A DNA stretch of 33,886 nt from Streptomyces sp. JJ66 (lineage in GTDB: Bacteria; Actinomycetota; Actinomycetes; Streptomycetales; Streptomycetaceae). The notes beneath the pieces were generated by a model that was not told where the DNA came from, made no database searches, and was given only the letters and a program-made list of their open reading frames with translations. This document shows, in pieces, positions 29,599-33,886 of this stretch (position 1 is the stretch's first letter; every line of letters starts with the position of its first letter). The DNA is taken from NCBI RefSeq assembly GCF_019303495.1, contig NZ_JAEVFI010000002.1, positions 1-33,886 on the forward strand. Direction: 5' to 3'. Position numbers and translations under genes: made by a program.

Positions 29599-29823
29599 TC
29601 AGGCGCTGGTGTCGTGCTTCTCCGCGATGGCCCAGAACTCGTCGTCGCTCACGGTCTGCTCGAAGCCGCCGGTGTTGAGTAGCTCGTTGCCGTCGCTGTC
29701 GGTGTCAATGACCCAAGTGTGGGTCTCGCGTGCGATGGCTTCGATGTCGTAGTCGCTGCCGTACTCGCCGAGGGCAGGGACGATGGCCTGGTCGATGACG
29801 TCGGCGAGGGTGGTGTAGCGCAT
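29599..29823 (-). CDS. Small acidic protein, candidate anti-CRISPR / anti-defence protein
   Basis: A 74-residue, very acidic protein (more than a quarter Asp/Glu), first in the operon, ATG 29823 after GGAAGGA. The sequence MRYTTLADVIDQAIVPALGE, then YDIEAIARETHTWVIDTDSD and VSDDEFWAIAEKH suggests a compact alpha/beta fold. No known domain is recognised. Anti-CRISPR and other anti-defence proteins are typically small and acidic and are encoded directly before an Aca regulator, as here. That is guilt by association, not proof. It could equally be a DNA-mimic inhibitor of restriction or a conserved actinomycete protein of another role. Confidence 0.65.
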   Translation of the reverse strand: MRYTTLADVIDQAIVPALGEYGSDYDIEAIARETHTWVIDTDSDGNELLNTGGFEQTVSDDEFWAIAEKHDTSA

Positions 29824-29877
29824 GGCCGGGTCCTTCCGGTCCGGGTCTGGGGCTGTTCCCCTGACCTCGTGACACTC

Positions 29878-29906
29878 ACTCTAGCTTCCTAAAATAGGAA
29901 GCGCAA
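29878..29906 (-). promoter_or_regulatory. Promoter with palindromic operator in the spacer (minus strand)
   Basis: On the minus strand, -35 TTGCGC (29906-29901), exactly 17 bp, then -10 TAGAGT (29883-29878). The 17-bp spacer lies within the perfect inverted repeat GCTTCCTATTTTAGGAAGC (29902-29884), with arms of 8 bp and a 3-bp centre. A repressor bound here would block RNA polymerase. The Aca2-like protein of the operon is the obvious candidate. Confidence 0.75.
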
Positions 29907-29986
29907 GCCTTCGCGTCCAGTCCCCGCTGTCACACCCTCCCTCTATCCTGCGCGGCACACCCGCCCCCTGCCCTCGGGAGCCCGCA

Positions 29987-30517
29987 GTGCCGCACCGTCT
30001 CCAGTCCGCTACCCTTACCGCCGCCCAGGGCCGCGCCCTCCTCGTAGCAGCCGACACCCCCAACGCGCGGGCCACCGTCGCGCTGCTCGTCGCGGCAGGA
30101 CTTGCAGGCCGGGAGGCCGTGCAGCTCACCCTGCCCGACGACTACGACCGCGCGGGGCGACGCCTGCGGGTCCGGCGTGACGACGGCAGGTACCGCGTGA
30201 TCCGTCTCGCGGACGTAGCGGCCGACGCGCTCGACGCTGTGCTGGCCGAGCCACGCGTACCCGGCTGGTGGCGAGGGTCGTGGACGCGGCGGACCGAGGT
30301 GATGATCCACGCACTGACAGAGACCCGGCACCGCGCGGGGGTGAGGGCAGACGGCGCGGCCTTGCGTCACCTCGCCATCCGCACCGCCTGGAACGCGGCC
30401 ACCCCGGAGCAGGTGGGCGCCTACTTCGGCGTGTACGGCATGCCCCTGGCGCGGGGCACGGCCGACTACGGCATCCCCGCCGCGTTGGACGCCGTACTCG
30501 GCACCCCGTGTGGGTGA
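29987..30517 (+). CDS. Degenerate tyrosine-recombinase-like protein
   Basis: A 176-residue protein, GTG 29987 after CGGGAG. The pattern VALLVAAGLAGREAVQLTLP, DDYDRAGRRLRVRRDDGRYR, VIRLADVA follows the catalytic domain of tyrosine recombinases (GLR.SE.L.L..D.D......V....GK.R.VPL). Then AALRHLAIRTAWNAATPEQV, GAYFGVYG follows the HDLRHTFA...LGH region. In this alignment the first catalytic Arg is Ala and the HxxR His is missing, while Arg127 and His128 remain. There is no N-terminal core-binding domain. It is probably an inactive relative that still binds DNA. It is transcribed divergently from the acidic-protein operon. Confidence 0.5.
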   Translation: MPHRLQSATLTAAQGRALLVAADTPNARATVALLVAAGLAGREAVQLTLPDDYDRAGRRLRVRRDDGRYRVIRLADVAADALDAVLAEPRVPGWWRGSWTRRTEVMIHALTETRHRAGVRADGAALRHLAIRTAWNAATPEQVGAYFGVYGMPLARGTADYGIPAALDAVLGTPCG

Positions 30518-30565
30518 CACCGGCTCGCCCCGCGCCCGGACGGCGTGGCAGGCTCGGCGCCGCGG

Positions 30566-30588
30566 CCCCGCTCCTCCCCGTAGCGGGG
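30566..30588 (+). terminator. Hairpin after the recombinase-like gene
   Basis: CCCCGCT (30566-30572) pairs with AGCGGGG (30582-30588), loop 9 nt, no T-tract. It may end the recombinase-like transcript before the regulator genes. Confidence 0.45.
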
Positions 30589-30639
30589 TCGCACCGGCCC
30601 CGCTGGCGAGCGACAGCGGACGCATACGACTGCCCCCAT

Positions 30640-30667
30640 CTCTCACGTGAGAGGTGCGGGTACCGTC
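30640..30667 (+). promoter_or_regulatory. Palindrome and -10 element upstream of the first XRE gene
   Basis: CTCTCACGTGAGAG (30640-30653) is a perfect 14-bp palindrome. It is followed by GCGGGTACCGTC (30656-30667), which contains a TACCGT -10-like hexamer and is repeated exactly before the second XRE gene. The palindrome lies where -35 contacts would be, so autoregulation is plausible. Confidence 0.55.
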
Positions 30668-30696
30668 CGGAGTGTCGAAGTCTGAACGGAGCCACT

Positions 30697-31875
30697 ATGC
30701 CCGAGCACACCGACACTCGCCTCGGCGCACGCCTGCGTGAGGTGCGCAAGCGTCGCGGCCTCAGCCAGCGCGAACTGGCCGCCGCATCCGGGGTGTCACT
30801 GTCCCTCATCCGCAAACTGGAACAACACGACCTGACGGACACCCGGCTGGAGACAGCTCACCGTCTGGCTGTCGCCCTCCGCCTGCCCACCAGCCACCTG
30901 CTCCAGCGTGACGCGCCGAGGGCCGACCAGCCCACTACGGACCGGCTGGCCCCGGTCCGTGCCGCCGTCCTCACCCCCCCGGTCCGCCCCTTGGCTGAGG
31001 AGCCGACCACGCCCGGCGTCGCCGCCGCGCTCGCCGCAGCCGAGCCGCTGTTCGACAGCGTGAACCTCGGCGGCCTGGCGGGGGTACTGCCGTCGCTCCT
31101 GCGCGATGCTGATGCGCTTACCGACACCGGACGCCGAACCCGCGTGGTGCAGGTGCGCGTCCTCCAGCTCGCCGGGTGGTTCCTCACCCAGACGCACCAG
31201 TACGAGGCCGCCGCCGCAGCGCTCGACCGGGCCATGGACACTGCCGGGGACCAACTCGACGGGGCCGCCACGGTCAACACGAGGTGCTGGCTGCTCCTGC
31301 GTCAGGGGCGGCTGAGCGAGGCCCGGGAGCTGGCAATCGAGTGGGCCGACGACACCGAGCCACGGATGTCCCGGGCGGCTCCGGCAGAACTTTCGGCGTG
31401 GGGCTGGATGCTGCTGCGGACGGCCGGGGCTGCGGTGCGGGACAACCGTCCCGGCGAGGCGAGGGACGCGCTACGCCTGGCTCGCTCGGCGGCAGTCGCG
31501 ATGGGGCGGGAGGATGTGGCCGGGGTCGATGCCCTGCGCACATTCGGCCCGGCGACGGTGGCGCAGCACCGGGTAGAGCACGCGAATGTAGGGGACCGCC
31601 CTGACCAGGTGTTGAAGCTGGCCGCGTCGATGCCGCCGGGCACGATGACGGCGAGCAACCGGGCTCGGCACAAGCTGAACGTGGCGGACGCGCACGCGCG
31701 GGTGCGGCAGCATGCCGAGGCGGTGGCGATCCTGCACGAGGTCCGGGCGGAGCGCCCGGAGTGGCTAGCCCAGCAGCGCTACGCGCGGGACATCATGGGC
31801 CGGATCATCGGGCGGCGGCGCACGCTCACCCCGGAAATGCGGAGCCTTGCGGACGCGGTGAACCTGCCGGTGTAG
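30697..31875 (+). CDS. XRE-family regulator with TPR-like C-terminal domain (copy 1)
   Basis: A 392-residue protein. ATG 30697 has GGAG (30688-30691) in front; the longer open frame is noise over the recombinase-like gene. Residues 8-62 are a clear XRE helix-turn-helix (LGARLREVRKRRGLSQRELA, AASGVSLSLIRKLEQ). The rest is a helical repeat domain (HQYEAAAAALDRAMDTAGDQ, LLLRQGRLSEARELAIEWAD, ending in QQRYARDIMGRIIGRRRTLT), like TPR-type sensor domains of Streptomyces XRE proteins that may bind peptides or other ligands. It is a close paralogue of the next gene, with an identical C-terminal pattern. It is not a typical phage repressor. Confidence 0.82.
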   Translation: MPEHTDTRLGARLREVRKRRGLSQRELAAASGVSLSLIRKLEQHDLTDTRLETAHRLAVALRLPTSHLLQRDAPRADQPTTDRLAPVRAAVLTPPVRPLAEEPTTPGVAAALAAAEPLFDSVNLGGLAGVLPSLLRDADALTDTGRRTRVVQVRVLQLAGWFLTQTHQYEAAAAALDRAMDTAGDQLDGAATVNTRCWLLLRQGRLSEARELAIEWADDTEPRMSRAAPAELSAWGWMLLRTAGAAVRDNRPGEARDALRLARSAAVAMGREDVAGVDALRTFGPATVAQHRVEHANVGDRPDQVLKLAASMPPGTMTASNRARHKLNVADAHARVRQHAEAVAILHEVRAERPEWLAQQRYARDIMGRIIGRRRTLTPEMRSLADAVNLPV

Positions 31876-31914
31876 GCGCGCATCACGCGGCTGCGGGGGC
31901 GCTCCGCATGCACC

Positions 31915-31982
31915 AATGGCCCCCATTTCGCGTAGAGATGGGGGCCATTAGCGTCTCCCGCACGCTCGGCGCGGGTACCGTC
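31915..31982 (+). promoter_or_regulatory. Perfect 12-bp inverted repeat and -10 element before the second XRE gene
   Basis: AATGGCCCCCAT (31915-31926) pairs perfectly with 31938-31949 around TTCGCGTAGAG. GCGGGTACCGTC follows at 31971-31982, identical to the element before copy 1. CCCCCAT...TC...GAG.TG is common to both upstream regions. The repeat could be an operator, a terminator of copy 1, or both. Confidence 0.55.
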
Positions 31983-32015
31983 ATGAGTGCGACATCACGA
32001 CTGGAGGTACCCAGT

Positions 32016-33176
32016 ATGCCCGAGCCCACCGACATCGGCACCAGGCTCCGCGAGGTCCGCAAGCGGCGCGGCCTCAGTCAGCAGAACCTCGCCGCCAGCT
32101 CGACCGTCTCCCTTTCCCTGATCCGCAAGCTGGAGCAGGGGGAGGTGACCGACACCCGCATGGAGACGGTCCGGCGTCTGGCGGTGGCGCTGCGGGTGCC
32201 CACCAGTCAACTACTGCGGCGCCCCGAACCGCAGCCCCACCGCGCGCCGGAGCCGTGGCGCGGCCTTCAGGAAGCGGTCACCGCCCCCGCCGTGCAGCCC
32301 GATGGCGAGCCCACCGTGACGGGGGTGGCGGGGGCTCTGGCTGAGGCGCGGGCCGCGCACGCCGACAAGCGCCTCGGCGACGCTGCCGCGCTCCTGCCCG
32401 GTGCCCTGCGCGATGCCGAAGCCCTCGACGGTGCCGAAGCCCGGGGCCTCCAGGCGCAGCTGCTCCAGATCGCGGGGGCGATGCTGACGCAGACGTGGCA
32501 GCTGTCCGCCGCCGAGACCGCGCTGGAGCGGGCACTGGACGCGGCGCCGGACCGGCTGCGGGCGGCCTCGACGGTGACGACGTGGACGTGGCTGCTGACC
32601 CGGCAGGGGCGGCTGGCTGAGGCGCGGGCGCTGGCGCAGCGGTGGGCGGATGACACCGAGCCGCGCCTGTCCCGGGCCACACCCGGGGAGATCGCCGCCT
32701 GGGGGTGGCTGCTGTTGCAGGGGCAGGCTGCCGCGATCCGCGACAACCGCGCGGGGGAGGCGGCGGACATGCTGCGGCTGGCGAGCGCGGCGGCCTCGGT
32801 CACGGGGCAGGTGCCGCTCACTGTGGAGCGCCTGGACCCGTGGAGCCCGGTCGTCGTGGCCTATAAGGCATGCGAAAAGTCGGTGATCTTGGATCGTCCG
32901 GATGAGGTGCTGTCGGCGGCGGAGCAGCTGCGGGGCACCGGCGCCGGGCAGGTCACTGACTACCACCGGCACCGGCTGGACGTGGCGAAAGCGCACGTGA
33001 TGCTGCGCCAGCCGGGTGCGGCGGTGGAGGTGCTGGCCGAGGTGCACGCGGCGGCCCCGGAGTGGCTAGCCCAGCAACGCTATGCGCGGGACATCATGGC
33101 GGATGTGGTGGAGCGACGACGCACGCTCACCCCCCAGATGCGCACCCTCGCTGATGCGGTGGGGCTGCCGGTGTAG
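32016..33176 (+). CDS. XRE-family regulator with TPR-like C-terminal domain (copy 2)
   Basis: A 386-residue paralogue of the previous gene, ATG 32016 after GGAGG (32003-32007); ATG 31983 in the same frame lacks a ribosome site. XRE domain: IGTRLREVRKRRGLSQQNLA, ASSTVSLSLIRKLEQ. The C-terminal helical repeats contain LTRQGRLAEARALAQRWADD, then EIAAWGWLLLQGQAAAIRDN, and finish with EWLAQQRYARDIMADVVERR, matching copy 1 block by block. The pair probably arose by tandem duplication; divergence in the recognition helix (QQNLAASSTVSLS against QRELAAASGVSLS) suggests related but not identical operators. Ligand and targets are unknown. Confidence 0.82.
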   Translation: MPEPTDIGTRLREVRKRRGLSQQNLAASSTVSLSLIRKLEQGEVTDTRMETVRRLAVALRVPTSQLLRRPEPQPHRAPEPWRGLQEAVTAPAVQPDGEPTVTGVAGALAEARAAHADKRLGDAAALLPGALRDAEALDGAEARGLQAQLLQIAGAMLTQTWQLSAAETALERALDAAPDRLRAASTVTTWTWLLTRQGRLAEARALAQRWADDTEPRLSRATPGEIAAWGWLLLQGQAAAIRDNRAGEAADMLRLASAAASVTGQVPLTVERLDPWSPVVVAYKACEKSVILDRPDEVLSAAEQLRGTGAGQVTDYHRHRLDVAKAHVMLRQPGAAVEVLAEVHAAAPEWLAQQRYARDIMADVVERRRTLTPQMRTLADAVGLPV

Positions 33177-33182
33177 CCGCCA

Positions 33183-33242
33183 GGTGACGGCCCGTTGGCA
33201 CTTTTGATTCGGGCTCAGCAAAACTGCCATTGAGCCGTCACC
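33183..33242 (+). repeat. 60-bp nested inverted repeat
   Basis: Outer arms GGTGACGGC (33183-33191) and GCCGTCACC (33234-33242) are perfect. Inner arms TGGCACTTTTG (33196-33206) and CAAAACTGCCA (33219-33229) pair with one mismatch. The centre is AT-richer than the surroundings. It may act as an operator or terminator for copy 2, or be a recombination site. Confidence 0.6.
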
Positions 33243-33266
33243 AGCGCACCACCTAGCGTCACGGTT
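33230..33266 (+). promoter_or_regulatory. Promoter for a leaderless transcript
   Basis: -35-like TTGAGC (33230-33235), 18 bp, -10 TAGCGT (33254-33259), then seven bases to ATG 33267. No ribosome site lies before this ATG, so transcription probably starts at or next to the A of ATG. Confidence 0.55.
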
Positions 33267-33833
33267 ATGACGTGCGACACACTTCCCCCTGACGCCTGGG
33301 CGCCGCCGCCCGGCCCGCAGCCCGAGTACCAGCGTGCGGGGGTGTGGTGGGACGCGGTGCGCGTCCCCGCCGCCCTCGCGCCCGCCGTGTTCGACGCGCT
33401 TGACGGCCGCTCGGGCGCCGTCATCGAGGACACCCCGGGGCGTCTGCTGACGTGGTTCGTCCAGCCCGGGGCCGCCGCCGAGTGGCCCCGCCTGGACGGG
33501 GTAGGGGTACTGGGCCGTGACGGCATCTCCATCCCCGTGCCCCCCGCCGGCTGCCGCTGGGGTGAACTGCGCTGGCTCGTGCTGCCCGGCAGCGAGGGGC
33601 CGTGGACGGATGCGGCTGTGCTGGAGCAGGCTCTCACGGTCGGCGTCGCCCAGCGCGTCGGCCCCCGCCGCCCGGTCACTGTGCTGTGTACGGGGTGCGG
33701 TCGGCCCACCGGCGAGGCCGTGCTCGTCGCGACCGCGCCCGCCTCTTCCGGCCCTGACCACGGTGCCTGGGCGTGTCCTGCCTGCGCCCCGCACCTGCCG
33801 GACGGCCCCGGCGCCGCCGAGGTGGTCCGGTGA
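33267..33833 (+). CDS. Conserved actinomycete hypothetical protein with C-terminal Cys pairs
   Basis: A 188-residue protein, ATG 33267. The pattern YQRAGVWWDAVRVPAALAPA, SGAVIEDTPGRLLTWFVQPG, then GISIPVPPAGCRW belongs to a hypothetical family found in Streptomyces chromosomes and plasmids, often beside XRE regulators. The C-terminal part has two Cys pairs (CTGCGRPTG and CPACAPH) that fit a zinc ribbon. No ribosome site is visible, in line with a leaderless transcript. It overlaps the next gene by GTGA. The function is unknown; a link with the preceding regulators is suggested only by neighbourhood. Confidence 0.7.
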   Translation: MTCDTLPPDAWAPPPGPQPEYQRAGVWWDAVRVPAALAPAVFDALDGRSGAVIEDTPGRLLTWFVQPGAAAEWPRLDGVGVLGRDGISIPVPPAGCRWGELRWLVLPGSEGPWTDAAVLEQALTVGVAQRVGPRRPVTVLCTGCGRPTGEAVLVATAPASSGPDHGAWACPACAPHLPDGPGAAEVVR

Positions 33834-33886
33834 CCCGCCCCGACCGGCCCGTGCCGCCGAGCGCCTGCATGCGCTGCCAGCGGCCC
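33830..33886 (+). CDS. Start of a small Cys-containing protein (3' truncated by the window end)
   Basis: GTG 33830 overlaps the stop of the previous gene (GTGA) and opens a frame to the window edge, 19 codons. The visible residues TRPDRPVPPSACMRCQRP contain a CxxC pair that could begin a zinc-binding protein. Too short to classify. Confidence 0.5.
   Translation, partial: MTRPDRPVPPSACMRCQRP

Noticed and set aside
29944..29949. TATCCT as a -10 box for the recombinase-like gene
   Set aside because: No acceptable -35 hexamer lies 16-19 bp upstream, so I do not list it as a promoter.

Overview
The window is about 70% G+C, uses GTG as often as ATG for starts, and encodes a long-tailed siphovirus gene set. 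This points to a temperate phage or prophage of Streptomyces or a close relative. No rRNA, tRNA, CRISPR array or insertion sequence was seen, and no complete integrase or replication module lies inside the window.

Layout. (1) 1-2800: small, mostly unassignable genes, including a cut-off winged-helix-like protein, small Cys-rich or membrane proteins, a secreted lipoprotein and a MerR/AlpA-like DNA-binding protein, separated by perfect GC-rich hairpins. (2) 2967-5053: a tail-fibre-like unit placed upstream of the terminase, with a small BppU-like protein and an SGNH esterase carrying a collagen-like stalk. (3) 5099-14785: HNH nuclease, small and large terminase, portal, MuF protein, scaffold, a very small Prp-like cysteine protease, major capsid protein and the head-tail connector set. 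(4) 14854-24329: major tail protein, frameshifted tail chaperones, a tape measure with an M23 peptidase domain, and four tail-tip proteins. (5) 24396-27730: amidase endolysin with an internal start, a DNA methyltransferase, holin-like and coiled-coil proteins, closed by a strong terminator at 27736-27778. (6) 27787-29906, minus strand: an operon read from a promoter whose 17-bp spacer lies within a perfect palindrome. It encodes a small acidic protein, an Aca2-like regulator, a zinc-finger/HTH protein and two small unknowns. (7) 29987-33886, plus strand: a degenerate tyrosine-recombinase-like protein, two tandem paralogous XRE regulators, and a leaderless actinomycete-type gene running into a gene cut by the window end.

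Two signals stand out. First, a 63-residue protein with the His and Cys of the Prp protease family sits between scaffold and capsid, and both flanking proteins carry the same motif WFxLxRHD near their N-termini. This suggests a self-contained phage maturation protease and its cleavage signal. Second, a 74-residue acidic protein is followed by an Aca2-like regulator, under an operator-embedded promoter and with an RNA hairpin between the genes. This is the architecture of an anti-CRISPR (acr-aca) operon, so the acidic protein is a candidate anti-defence protein.

Working together: terminase and HNH package DNA through the portal into a scaffolded, probably protease-matured head. Connector genes join this to a tail whose length is set by the 1172-residue tape measure. 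Amidase and holin-like proteins lyse the cell. The minus-strand operon and the XRE pair are the likely control and anti-defence region. All functions are read from sequence by eye; no database search was run.
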